Of a DNA stretch of 47,277 nt, positions 23,497-32,132 are shown one piece after another. The position numbers and the translations under genes are program-made. The stretch's first letter is position 1. Every line of letters starts with the position of its first letter. Source of the DNA: JBBCJM01 sp037190175 (GTDB lineage: Bacteria; Pseudomonadota; Alphaproteobacteria; Rhodobacterales; Rhodobacteraceae); contig JBBCJM010000170.1 in assembly GCA_037190175.1 (NCBI GenBank), positions 1 to 47,277 of the forward strand. Direction: 5' to 3'. The notes below the pieces were generated by a model. The model was not told the DNA's origin. It did not search any database and saw only the letters and a program-made list of their open reading frames with translations.

Positions 23497-25536
23497 ATGC
23501 CAGCACACAGCGTTCTGCTCGAACCCTTCCGCCTGCGCAATCTGACACTGCGCAACCGCATCGTCAGCACGGCACATGCCCCGGGCTACAGCGCGCAGTC
23601 CATCGCGGGGGACAGGTATCGCCTCTACCACGAGGAAAAGGCCAAGGGCGGCGTGGGGCTGACGATCATCGGCGGCTCGACCGCGGTTTCGCGCGATGCC
23701 GCCGCGCCCTTCGGCCAGCTGACCCTGGCCGAGGACCGGGTGGTGCCGCAGCTGAAGGCGCTGACCGATGCCGTCCACGGCCACGGCGCCGCGGTCATCT
23801 GCCAGATCTCGCATGTCGGCCGGCGCGGGCGCTGGGATTCGGGGGCCTGGATCGCGCCGGTCGCCCCCTCTCCCGTGCGCGAGGCGCAGCACCGTTCCTT
23901 CCCGCGCGAGATGGAGGACTGGGACTTCGCGCGTATCCTGGCGGACTTCGAGGCGGCAGGCCAGCGCGCGGCCGCCGCGGGGCTCGACGGGCTCGAGCTG
24001 CTGTTCGCCGGCGGCCAGATCGCGCTGCAATTCCTGTCCCCGGCGGTGAACCGGCGGACCGACGACTACGGCGGCCCGCTGGAGAACCGCCTGCGCTTTC
24101 CCCTGCAGATCATCGAGGCGGTCCGCCGCGGGCTGGGCGAGCATCTGGTGCTGGGCGTGCGGATCACCGCCGACGAGTTCTTCGAAGGCGGGCTGAAGCA
24201 GCCCGAGACCATCCAGATCGCCAGGGCGGTCGCGGCGACCGGGCAGGTCGATTACCTCAGCGTGATGGCCAGCACCGTCTATGACTGGCGCACCGCCTCG
24301 CGCTCGATGCCGGGGATGGGCACGCCGCTGGCGCCCTATCTGGCGATGGCCGGCGCGTTCAAGGCCGAGGTGCCGATCCCGGTCCTGCACGCGAACCGGA
24401 TCATCGACTTCGCGACCGCGGCGCGCGCGGTCGAGGACGGGCTGGTCGACCTGGTGGGCATGACCCGCGCCCAGATCGCCGACCCGCATATCGTGCGCAA
24501 GCTGGCCGAGCGGCGCGAAAGCGACATCCGCCCCTGCATCGGCGCCAACTACTGCATCAGCCGCATCTATGCCGGCGGGGAGGCGCTCTGCATCCAGAAC
24601 CCGGCGACCGGGCGCGAAGGCAGCCTGCCGCATGTCGTAGCCCCGGCCGCGGTCCCCAAGCGTGTCGTCGTGGTAGGCGGCGGGCCGGCCGGGCTGGAGG
24701 CCGCGCGCGTGGCCGCCGAGCGGGGGCACACCGTCACGCTGATCGAGGCCGAGCCCCAGTTCGGCGGGCAGGTGAACCTCGCGGCCAGGGTGGACTGGCG
24801 CCGCGATCTGCAGACGGTGCCGCAATGGCTGGAAGCCCAGTGCCGCAAGCTGGGGGTGGACATCTGGCTGGGCTATGCCGCCGACGTGGCGATGGTCGAA
24901 CGGTTCGAGCCCGAGATCGTGGTGGTCGCCACCGGCGGCTATCCCAACGTCGGCGACATCGAGGGGGCCGAGCATGTCCTGACCACCTGGGACGTGCTGG
25001 GCGGCCGGATCGAGATCGCCGACGACGTGCTGTTCTACGACGATCACGGCAGCGAATCCTCGGCCAGCTGCGCCGACTTCCTGTCCCGCCGCGCCGCGCC
25101 GCTGGAGGTGGTCACGCCCGAGCGGCACCTGGGGGTCGAGGTGGGCGCCTACAACTTCCCCCGGCTGCTGGCCGGCCTCTACGAGCGCGGGGCGCGGATC
25201 ACGCCCGACCTGCGGCTTTTGCGCGTCAGCCCGAAGGGCGGGGCGCTGCTGGCCGAGTTCCGCAACGAATACACGCAGGCCATCGAGACCCGCGAGGTCT
25301 CCCAGATCGTCTGCGACAACGGCACGCTGCCGGTCGATGACCTTTACAACGAGCTGAAGGCGAACTCGCGCAACCGCGGGGCGACCGACCACGAGGCGCT
25401 GCTGGAGGGCCGGCCGCAGGCGCTGGTCTCGAACCCCGAGGGCAGATACATGCTGTTCCGCGTGGGCGACGCCGCCGCCGGCCGCAACATCCACGCGGCG
25501 CTTCTGGACAGCCTGCGGCTGTGCAAGGATTTCTGA
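23497..25536 (+). CDS. StcD/DgcA-like N-demethylase (FMN old-yellow-enzyme domain plus FAD/NAD(P) domain)
   Basis: A 679-residue flavoprotein. Residues ~1-370 form an FMN-binding TIM barrel of the NADH:flavin oxidoreductase family (FRLRNLTLRNRIV, then NRRTDDYGG). A cysteine segment follows (Cys347, Cys353, Cys365), then a nucleotide-binding half starting at VVVVGGGPAG near residue 391. The closest group I recognise holds N-methylproline (stachydrine pathway) and dimethylglycine demethylases. In those, an N-methyl group is oxidised to formaldehyde or to methylene-tetrahydrofolate. It ends the operon with a DapA-like protein and an ABC importer, which suggests an N-methylated imino acid as substrate. 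In trimethylamine dehydrogenase four cysteines hold a 4Fe-4S cluster; here the second position is Ala350. Confidence 0.83.
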   Translation: MPAHSVLLEPFRLRNLTLRNRIVSTAHAPGYSAQSIAGDRYRLYHEEKAKGGVGLTIIGGSTAVSRDAAAPFGQLTLAEDRVVPQLKALTDAVHGHGAAVICQISHVGRRGRWDSGAWIAPVAPSPVREAQHRSFPREMEDWDFARILADFEAAGQRAAAAGLDGLELLFAGGQIALQFLSPAVNRRTDDYGGPLENRLRFPLQIIEAVRRGLGEHLVLGVRITADEFFEGGLKQPETIQIARAVAATGQVDYLSVMASTVYDWRTASRSMPGMGTPLAPYLAMAGAFKAEVPIPVLHANRIIDFATAARAVEDGLVDLVGMTRAQIADPHIVRKLAERRESDIRPCIGANYCISRIYAGGEALCIQNPATGREGSLPHVVAPAAVPKRVVVVGGGPAGLEAARVAAERGHTVTLIEAEPQFGGQVNLAARVDWRRDLQTVPQWLEAQCRKLGVDIWLGYAADVAMVERFEPEIVVVATGGYPNVGDIEGAEHVLTTWDVLGGRIEIADDVLFYDDHGSESSASCADFLSRRAAPLEVVTPERHLGVEVGAYNFPRLLAGLYERGARITPDLRLLRVSPKGGALLAEFRNEYTQAIETREVSQIVCDNGTLPVDDLYNELKANSRNRGATDHEALLEGRPQALVSNPEGRYMLFRVGDAAAGRNIHAALLDSLRLCKDF

Positions 25537-25575
25537 TCCGGACGGCACGCCGGGCCGGCGGCCGATGCCGCCCTC

Positions 25576-26568
25576 TCAATCGCGCAGCCCCGGCAGGCAG
25601 CGGATCTCGTCCAGCAGATGAGCGACGAAGGCCTGCACATGCGGGTTGTCGCGGGCGGCGGGGCGGATCTTCAGGTAGTAGTTCCGCCGCGCATCCAGCG
25701 GCCGGTTGAAGATGCGCACCAGCCGCCCCTGCGCCACTGCCTTGTGCACCAGATGCCGCCAGCCGAGGATGGCCCCCTGTCCCTCCAGCGCCGCCTCGAC
25801 CAGCGCGCCATAGCTGTTGGTCACGAAGCCGGGCGCCGGTTCCTCGACCTCGGGGCAGTGGTGGCGGAACCAGTCGCGCCAGGTCAGCGGATACCAGGAG
25901 ATCGCATCCGCGCTCCAGTGCATCCGGTGCAGTTCCATCAGCTCGGCGCGGGCCAGGTCGGCGGGTTCGCCGAACGGCCCGGCGGCGGCCAGATAGGCGG
26001 GCGAGCAGACCGGATCGACCACCTCGGGGAACAATTCGATCAGGTGCCGGCCGATCTCGGCCCTCTCATTGCCGCAGATGATGGCCAGGTCCACCTCCTC
26101 GAAGTCCTGCAGCTGGTCGTTCTCGTCCGAGGCCAGCAGGGTGAAGCGGATGTCGGGGCGCTGGGCGCGGAAGCTGTCGGCCAGCGGTTTGACGAAATGC
26201 GAGATGCCGGCATAGGTCCCCGCGATGGTGATGACCCGGCTGTCGGTGTCCTGCGCGATCTGGAAGATGCCGTCGCTCAGCCGGTCCAGCCCCTGCGTCA
26301 CTGCCTGAAGCAGCGTCTGCCCCTCGGCCGTCAGTTCCATCCCGTTGCGCTTGCGCAGGAACAGCTGGCAGCCCAGCGCCTTTTCCAGACCGCGGATATG
26401 CTGGCTGATGGCGGCCTGCGACACGTGCAGCTCGTTGGCGGCGAGGGTGAAGCTCAGATGCTTGGCGGCCACCTCGAAGGTGGCGAAGGAGCCCAGCGAC
26501 GGCAGATGCCGCCGCTTGGGCAGGCGCAGCGGCGCCTTGTATCCGGTCTTGTCCTCGGCCCGGTCCAT
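25576..26568 (-). CDS. LysR family transcriptional regulator (GcvA-like)
   Basis: A 330-residue regulator with an N-terminal helix-turn-helix at about residues 35-60 (FTLAANELHVSQAAISQHI) and a periplasmic-binding-like effector domain. The beginning LPSLGSFATFEVAAKHLSF is typical of the GcvA group. ATG 26568 is chosen; it is eight bases after the stop of the oxidase gene and preceded by AAGGG. Unusually for LysR genes it lies last in the operon it probably controls. The best operator candidate is the palindrome at 30507-30526. Confidence 0.88.
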   Translation of the reverse strand: MDRAEDKTGYKAPLRLPKRRHLPSLGSFATFEVAAKHLSFTLAANELHVSQAAISQHIRGLEKALGCQLFLRKRNGMELTAEGQTLLQAVTQGLDRLSDGIFQIAQDTDSRVITIAGTYAGISHFVKPLADSFRAQRPDIRFTLLASDENDQLQDFEEVDLAIICGNERAEIGRHLIELFPEVVDPVCSPAYLAAAGPFGEPADLARAELMELHRMHWSADAISWYPLTWRDWFRHHCPEVEEPAPGFVTNSYGALVEAALEGQGAILGWRHLVHKAVAQGRLVRIFNRPLDARRNYYLKIRPAARDNPHVQAFVAHLLDEIRCLPGLRD

Positions 26569-26575
26569 GCAGCCC

Positions 26576-27913
26576 TTACTCTTTGTGGGCGCGCCATTCC
26601 TTCCAGCGAAGGAACAGGTTTGCGCCGATCTGCGCAAGGGGGGCGGGCGGCAGCCGGGGCGGGCGCGGTTCGGCGGCGAAATGGCGGGTGACGGCGGTTT
26701 CCACCCCCAGCGCGGTCTCGGCCGCCGCGATCCCGGTCAGGGTGCTGCGCGTGGTGCCGAGGCCGTTGTCGACGCAGGCGGAGTAAAGGCCCTCGTCCAG
26801 CCGCCCGGTGACCGAAACGGAATTGCGGGTCAGGCACAGGTGGCCGCACCAGACATATTCCATGCGGATGTCGCGCAGCGCCGGGTACCGGGTGTCGAAC
26901 TTCTCGCGCATCATCCGTTCCGCGCGGCGCATATGGGCGGGAGTGACCTGCATCCCCGGCAGGAACTTCGCCATGGTGCGGGTGACGATGCGGTTGCCGC
27001 CCTTGGGGGTGGAGATGCGCCGCATGGTGGTGCCCATCGGGTCGGACGGCGTGACGCCCCAGCACTCGGCCCCGCCCACCGCGCCGGGCGGCAGTTCCTC
27101 GGTCATGCTGGCGAACAGGAAGATGTGCATCAGCCGGTTGCGGGCGAAGCCGAAGCTTTCCAGATGGCCGTTGTGGGCCATGATGACGCGGGCGGCGTCG
27201 ATGCGGCCTTTGGGGGTGGTCAGGGACCAAGCGCCGGAATGCCGGGTTAGGGCGGTGACGGGGGTATTCTCGCGGATGGCGATGTCGCGAGCCAGCCCCT
27301 GCATCAGCCCGCGGATATAGCCCGCCGGTTGCAGCATCACCGTGCCGGGGGTGAACAGGCCCGAACGGTAATGCGCCGATCCGGTCAGGTCGCGCATCGC
27401 CTGCGCGTCCAGCAGTTCGCAGGGTTCGCCCAGCGTTCGCAGATGCCGGGCATAGGCGAGGTTCCGGGCCTGCGCATGGGTGCTGACCGCGCCGTTGACC
27501 TTGCCGTCGCGGCGGAAATGGCCGGCGGGGATGGCGTAGTCCGCCACCGCCCCAGCGGCGAAGGCGATGGCGTGGCGGTTCAGCCCGATGATCTCGCGGT
27601 CGACGCCGGCGCTGGCGCCGGCATAGTCCTCGGAGGTCAGTTCATGCGGCAGGTCGATCATGAAGCCCGAGTTGCGCCCGGCCGAGCCCTGGCCGATCTG
27701 CCCGGCATCGACCAGCACGATCCGCAGGCCGGGATCGAGTTCCAGCAGCCGCCGCGCCGCCGACAGCCCGGCGAAGCCGCCGCCGATGATGGCGAAATCG
27801 GCGGTGACGGGGCCTTCGACCGCCGGGAACGGGATGCGGGGGCCCAGGATGGCATCCCAGGCGGCGGGGCCTGCCAGATGCGGCAGCCGCCGGGCGCGGT
27901 AGGTATCGGGCAT
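26576..27913 (-). CDS. FAD-dependent amine/imino-acid oxidoreductase (DAO family, PuuB/OrdL-like)
   Basis: A 445-residue single-chain flavoprotein with the FAD-binding motif FAIIGGGFAGLSAARRL at residues 40-56, the segment GSAGRNSGFM that places flavin and substrate, and a C-terminal closing segment ACVDNGLGTTRST. The nearest recognised group contains gamma-glutamylputrescine oxidases and other secondary-amine oxidases. It is followed in the operon by LysR and preceded by an aldehyde dehydrogenase and a DapA-fold protein. No glutamylputrescine synthetase is nearby, so an imino-acid or N-substituted amino-acid substrate is more likely than a polyamine. Confidence 0.82.
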   Translation of the reverse strand: MPDTYRARRLPHLAGPAAWDAILGPRIPFPAVEGPVTADFAIIGGGFAGLSAARRLLELDPGLRIVLVDAGQIGQGSAGRNSGFMIDLPHELTSEDYAGASAGVDREIIGLNRHAIAFAAGAVADYAIPAGHFRRDGKVNGAVSTHAQARNLAYARHLRTLGEPCELLDAQAMRDLTGSAHYRSGLFTPGTVMLQPAGYIRGLMQGLARDIAIRENTPVTALTRHSGAWSLTTPKGRIDAARVIMAHNGHLESFGFARNRLMHIFLFASMTEELPPGAVGGAECWGVTPSDPMGTTMRRISTPKGGNRIVTRTMAKFLPGMQVTPAHMRRAERMMREKFDTRYPALRDIRMEYVWCGHLCLTRNSVSVTGRLDEGLYSACVDNGLGTTRSTLTGIAAAETALGVETAVTRHFAAEPRPPRLPPAPLAQIGANLFLRWKEWRAHKE

Positions 27914-27934
27914 GTCGGACCCCCCGGGGAGCGT

Positions 27935-29437
27935 TCAGTCCACCGCCTCGCCGTCGCTGAGGTCGAGCCAGATGGTCTTCAGCTGGGTGTACTGGTCGTG
28001 CGCGTGGACCCCATTGTCCCGCCCGCCGAAGCCCGACTGCTTGTAGCCGCCGAAGGGGGTTGCGATGTCGCCCTCGCCGAAGCTGTTCACCGTCACCGTG
28101 CCGGCCCGCAGCATCCGCGCCCCGCGCAGGGCGCGCTTGCCGTTGGCGGTGAAGATCGACGCCGCAAGGCCATAGGGCGTGTCGTTGGCGACGCGGATCG
28201 CCTCTTCGAAGCTGCCGACCTCGATCACCGTCAGGACGGGGCCGAAGATTTCCTCGCGGGCCAGCTGGTGGTCGTTGCCGGGGACCTCGACGATGGTGGG
28301 CTCCACATGGGTGCCGCCATGGGCCTTGCCGCCCATCACCACGGTCCCGGTCTTCGCCACGTCCAGATAGGAGGACACCTTGTCGAAATGCGCCTTCGAC
28401 ACCAGCGCCCCCACCCGCACGGTCGGGTCCAGCGGATCGCCCAGGTTCCATTCCCGCGCATGGGCCTGCACCTTGGCCAGCAGCCGGTCCTTGACCCCCG
28501 TCTGCACGATCAGGCGTGAGGCGGCCGAGCAGTTCTCACCCATGTTCCAGAAGGCGCCGTTGACCACATGCGCGGCCACGATGTCGAGGTTTTCGGCGTC
28601 GTCCAGCACGATGCAGGGGTTCTTGCCGCCCAGTTCCAGCACGACCTCTTTCAGGTTCGAATCGGCGGAATAGTGCAGGAACCGGCGGCCGGTGACGGTC
28701 GATCCGGTGAAGCTGACCATATCCACGTCCGGGTGCCGGCCCAAAGGCTCGCCCACTTCCGACCCCGATCCGGTCACGATGTTCAGCACGCCCGCCGGCA
28801 GCCCGGCCTCGGCGGCCAGTTCCGCCACCCGCAGGGTGGAGAGCGTGGTCTCGGCCGCGGGCTTGACCACCACGGAACAGCCGGCGGCCAGCGCCGGGCC
28901 GATCTTCCACGCCAGCATCAGCAGGGGGAAGTTCCACGGCAGGACAAGGCCCACCACGCCCACCGGCTCGCGCACCACCAGCGCCAGATGGTTGTCGGAC
29001 GAGGGCGCGACCTGATCGTAGATCTTGTCGATCAACTCGGCGTGCCAGCGCAGGACGTGGATGGTCTCGGGAATGTCCACCGTCTCGCAGTCATGGATCG
29101 GCTTGCCGCTGTCGAGGCTTTCCAGCACCGACAGCTCGTGCCGGTTGCGTTCCATCAGCTTGGCCAGCTTCAGCAGCACCTCTTTCCGCTCGCCCGGATG
29201 CAGGCGGGACCAGCGGCCGTCCTCGAACGCCTCGCGCGCCTTCGCGACGGCGAAATCCACGTCCTCGGCGGCGCAGGCGGCCACTTCGGCCAGTTTCGCG
29301 CCGGTCGCCGGGTTGCTGGTGACGAAGGTCTTGCCCGACTTGGCCGGGCGGAAGGCACCGTCGATGAAGGCGTTGGCGGGCAGGTCGATGGTGTTGGCCA
29401 GCGCCTCGTATTCGGCCCGGGTCAGAAGGTCGGTCAT
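27935..29437 (-). CDS. Aldehyde dehydrogenase (PuuC/betaine-aldehyde type)
   Basis: A 500-residue NAD(P)-dependent aldehyde dehydrogenase with Asn169 (PWNFP), Glu268 (LELGGKNP) and Cys303 (MGENCSAAS). The N-terminal residues YEALANTIDLPANAFIDG and the C-terminal KTIWLDLS match the PuuC-like group. It is distinct from the aldehyde dehydrogenase at 15086, so the window carries two separate enzymes of this kind. It starts one base after the stop of the upstream DapA-fold gene and ends 21 bases before the oxidase gene. Confidence 0.88.
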   Translation of the reverse strand: MTDLLTRAEYEALANTIDLPANAFIDGAFRPAKSGKTFVTSNPATGAKLAEVAACAAEDVDFAVAKAREAFEDGRWSRLHPGERKEVLLKLAKLMERNRHELSVLESLDSGKPIHDCETVDIPETIHVLRWHAELIDKIYDQVAPSSDNHLALVVREPVGVVGLVLPWNFPLLMLAWKIGPALAAGCSVVVKPAAETTLSTLRVAELAAEAGLPAGVLNIVTGSGSEVGEPLGRHPDVDMVSFTGSTVTGRRFLHYSADSNLKEVVLELGGKNPCIVLDDAENLDIVAAHVVNGAFWNMGENCSAASRLIVQTGVKDRLLAKVQAHAREWNLGDPLDPTVRVGALVSKAHFDKVSSYLDVAKTGTVVMGGKAHGGTHVEPTIVEVPGNDHQLAREEIFGPVLTVIEVGSFEEAIRVANDTPYGLAASIFTANGKRALRGARMLRAGTVTVNSFGEGDIATPFGGYKQSGFGGRDNGVHAHDQYTQLKTIWLDLSDGEAVD

Positions 29438-29438
29438 G

Positions 29439-30356
29439 TCAGTTCCCCGCCTTGATGGCTGCGATGGTGGTCTTGAGGACCGCGATCACCTGTTCCAGCT
29501 CGCGCTTCTCGTCCTTGTTCAGGCCCTTGAGCGGCGGGCGCATCGGCCCCGTGGGGATGCCGGCCAGCGTGGTGCCGTGCTTGACGCACTGGATGAACTT
29601 GCCGCCCTGTTCCAGCACCCGCATCAGCGGCATCATCGCCGACATGATGCGCCGGCCCCTGGCGAAATCGCCGTTCACCGCGCAGGTCTCATACAGATAG
29701 ACATGCTCCTCGGGCAGGAAGTTGGAGCCTGCACAGATCCAACTGCGCGCGCCCCAGGCGAAGAATTCCAGCGCCTGGTCGTCCATGCCGCAGGACATCT
29801 GGATATGCGGATAGTCGCGGGCCAGCAGGTGCACCCGGTTGATGTCGCCCGAGCTTTCCTTGATCCCGATCACGTTGCGCGACCGGCAGACGCGGTTGAG
29901 GAAATCCTCGCCCATGTTGACGCCCATCCGGCCGGGATAGTTGTAAAGGATGATCGGCAGGTCGGCGGCGCGGTCGATGGCCAGCGCGTTCAGCGCGTTC
30001 TCGCGCTCGGTCGGGACGGAATAGGGCGGGGTGCCCAGCAGCAGCGCATCCGCCCCCATCTCGCGCGCCCCCTGCGCCAGCGCGATGGAATCCGGCGTGC
30101 GCATCGCCCCGGTGCCGACGATCACCGGCAGCCGGCCCCTGGTGCGCTCCACGATGAAGCGCGCCAGTTGCAGCCGTTCCTCGATCGTCTGGGCATAGTT
30201 CTCGCCGGTCGAGCCGCCCGAGACCAGACCGTGCACGCCGCTGGCGATCAGATGCTCGACCAGATCCGCCAGCCGGTCCAGATCGAACGCGCCGTCATCG
30301 TGCAGGGGGGTGACCAGCGGCGTATAGATCCCCTCGAGCGTCATTCGGAATGTCAT
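29439..30356 (-). CDS. DapA-fold lyase/deaminase, second copy
   Basis: A 305-residue protein of the dihydrodipicolinate synthase family with GGSTGE (47-52), Tyr138 and Arg143 in YNYPGRMG and Schiff-base Lys166 in IGIKESSG. It shares the fold and active-site plan with the 20166 gene but differs widely in sequence, so it is not a recent duplicate. With the adjacent aldehyde dehydrogenase and flavin oxidase it forms a second oxidase-lyase-dehydrogenase set. The start at ATG 30356 is preferred over the in-frame TTG further upstream. First gene of the 30356-25576 operon. Confidence 0.82.
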   Translation of the reverse strand: MTFRMTLEGIYTPLVTPLHDDGAFDLDRLADLVEHLIASGVHGLVSGGSTGENYAQTIEERLQLARFIVERTRGRLPVIVGTGAMRTPDSIALAQGAREMGADALLLGTPPYSVPTERENALNALAIDRAADLPIILYNYPGRMGVNMGEDFLNRVCRSRNVIGIKESSGDINRVHLLARDYPHIQMSCGMDDQALEFFAWGARSWICAGSNFLPEEHVYLYETCAVNGDFARGRRIMSAMMPLMRVLEQGGKFIQCVKHGTTLAGIPTGPMRPPLKGLNKDEKRELEQVIAVLKTTIAAIKAGN

Positions 30357-30506
30357 CGTGGCATCACCCGTTGCGAGAGTTCGGGACAGGCGCCCGCACC
30401 GGATGGCGCTGGGGTTCGCCCCCGGGGGCAGACGGGCGCGGGCCTTGACCGGCCCCCTGTCTGCGCTGTTTTCTACGGGTTGCAAGCGAGGATTCGCATG
30501 AGGATG

Positions 30507-30526
30507 GCATAAGCCATGACTTATGC
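30507..30526. promoter_or_regulatory. Palindrome GCATAAG-N6-CTTATGC, candidate LysR box
   Basis: A perfect 7-bp inverted repeat with spacer CCATGA lies 151 bases upstream of the DapA-fold gene at 30356. It contains the T-N11-A pattern typical of LysR binding sites. The LysR gene ending that operon (25576-26568) is the natural candidate protein. Confidence 0.55.
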
Positions 30527-30562
30527 TGGCGCTCGCCGGGCCGCGGCCCGGGCGTGCCCGAC

Positions 30563-30578
30563 ACAAGAATGATCTTGT
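30563..30578. promoter_or_regulatory. Inverted repeat ACAAGA-N4-TCTTGT
   Basis: A perfect 6-bp inverted repeat that extends to CCGAC/GTCGG if two bases are bulged. It lies 52 bases after the stop of the aminotransferase gene on the minus strand. It could be part of a terminator (no T-run follows) or a second operator for the operon starting at 30356. Confidence 0.3.
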
Positions 30579-30629
30579 CGGCCCAGGCGTCTGGACAGCC
30601 TGCGCGCCCTTGCGCGGGCTGCAGGGCAG

Positions 30630-31838
30630 CTATCCGCGATACCGCTCCACCAGCGCCACCAGCCGCTGCGCGGCCGCCGCCGCGGCGGCGTGGTCCTGCG
30701 AGAAGTTCAGCCGGATGCTGTCGGCGGCGTGGGGGCTGAACTCGGTGCCGGGGGTGACGGTCACCCCGGCCTGCAGCCGCAGGGCCTTCACGAAATCCGC
30801 CGGCGGGATCGCCAGCGCGGGCAGCCGGGGGAAGACATAGCTGCCCGCCTGCGGGCTGCGCGCCGCCACGCCCTCGCAGCCGCGCAGCACCGCCAGCAGG
30901 TCGTCGCGGATCGCCGCGTGCCGGCGGATGCGCTCCTCCATCCAGCCCTCGGGCTCGGCGAACCAGGTGCGCAGCACGGCCTGGCTGTAGCCCGCCGCGC
31001 GCAGGCTGACGATGGCCTGCAACCGCTCCATCCGCGCCAAGATGGCCGGGCTGCCGAAGGCGACGCCCAGCCGGTAGCCCGAGAGCGACTCGGTCTTGGA
31101 GGGGCCCATGATGGTGATCACCTCCCCGGGCTGCGGGGCGACGGCGCGCAGATGGGTGTAGCCCGCGCCGGGGTAGAGCAGCCGGGAATAGAGCTGGTCG
31201 ACGATCAGCGTCACCCCGTATTGTGCGGCCAGCGCCGCGATCCGGGCGATCTCCTCGGCGGAATAGACCACGCCGGCGGGGTTGTTGGGGTTCGAGAACA
31301 GGAAGACCCGCACCCCGCCGCGGAACGCCGCCTCCAGCTGGCCGAGGTCGAGCCCCGCCCCGCCCTCGGCGCCGAGGTAGTCCAGCGCCACCGGCACCAT
31401 CTCGGCTTCCAGGAACTCCACGATCTTGCGGTTGGCGAAATAGTCGGGCTGCACGATGGCCACCCGGTCGCCGCGCGCGACGGTCGAGGCCAGCGCCAGG
31501 AACAGCGCGCCCTGGGTGCCGGGGGTGACGATCAGCCCGTCGCGGGCATCGACCGGCGCGCCGGTGAAGGCGGCCAGCCTTGCCGCCACCAGATCGCGGA
31601 TCGCGCCGTCGCCGCGGTATTCGGTATAGGCCTGCGCCCCGCCCAGCGCGACGCCGGCGGCGAAGGTGTCGAAACTGCCCGGGGTGGGCTCGTGCGCATC
31701 CACGTCGCCATGCGAGAAATCGACCGGCCGGCCCTCCAGCCGTTCCCCGCGCAGGCCCGAGACGCCGGCGCCCTGCCGCACCTCCTGCCCCGGGGCGTTC
31801 TCGGTGCCCAGCCGGGCGAACTTGGCGTCGATGGTCAT
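30630..31838 (-). CDS. Class I/II pyridoxal-phosphate aminotransferase
   Basis: A 402-residue fold-type I aminotransferase. Visible active-site residues are Tyr71, the segment NPNNPAG (183-189), Asp214 and Tyr217, Schiff-base Lys248 in GPSKTESL and phosphate-binding Arg256, with a carboxylate-binding Arg in SIRLNFS near the C-terminus. It would exchange an amino group between an amino acid and a 2-oxo acid; the substrate cannot be assigned. AGGAGGG stands seven bases before the ATG. It is divergent from the PotD-like transporter operon and may help process what that importer brings in. Confidence 0.87.
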   Translation of the reverse strand: MTIDAKFARLGTENAPGQEVRQGAGVSGLRGERLEGRPVDFSHGDVDAHEPTPGSFDTFAAGVALGGAQAYTEYRGDGAIRDLVAARLAAFTGAPVDARDGLIVTPGTQGALFLALASTVARGDRVAIVQPDYFANRKIVEFLEAEMVPVALDYLGAEGGAGLDLGQLEAAFRGGVRVFLFSNPNNPAGVVYSAEEIARIAALAAQYGVTLIVDQLYSRLLYPGAGYTHLRAVAPQPGEVITIMGPSKTESLSGYRLGVAFGSPAILARMERLQAIVSLRAAGYSQAVLRTWFAEPEGWMEERIRRHAAIRDDLLAVLRGCEGVAARSPQAGSYVFPRLPALAIPPADFVKALRLQAGVTVTPGTEFSPHAADSIRLNFSQDHAAAAAAAQRLVALVERYRG

Positions 31839-31913
31839 GGGGGAACCCTCCTGTGCGGACGGCGCAGGTTAGCCCGCCCGGTGGCGCGGCAAAAGCCGTC
31901 TCCTTGCGGATGC

Positions 31914-31933
31914 AGACGCCGGGATTTGCGTCT
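31914..31933. promoter_or_regulatory. Inverted repeat AGACGC-N8-GCGTCT
   Basis: A perfect 6-bp inverted repeat upstream of the minus-strand aminotransferase gene. Position suggests an operator; the binding protein is unknown. Confidence 0.3.
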
Positions 31934-32132
31934 CATGGACATCCGATTGCGCAGGGCGATTCCGCTGCCGGCGGCCCTCGCAAGCCGTCGCCGCGCGGCT
32001 GGCGGCCCCGCCGCAGCCCGCCGGGCGCCGGCCGCATCGGCCTAGCTTGCTGATTGCGCTACAGGAATCCTCCCGCCCTGGTTGGCGACAGAATTGCCTG
32101 CCGTTTACGAGGGCCGGCCGAATGCCGCCCAG

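Noticed and set aside
26576..29437. Putrescine utilisation (Puu) pathway
   Set aside because: The oxidase and aldehyde dehydrogenase resemble PuuB and PuuC, but no gamma-glutamylputrescine synthetase, hydrolase or Puu regulator is present and a DapA-fold gene is part of the operon.
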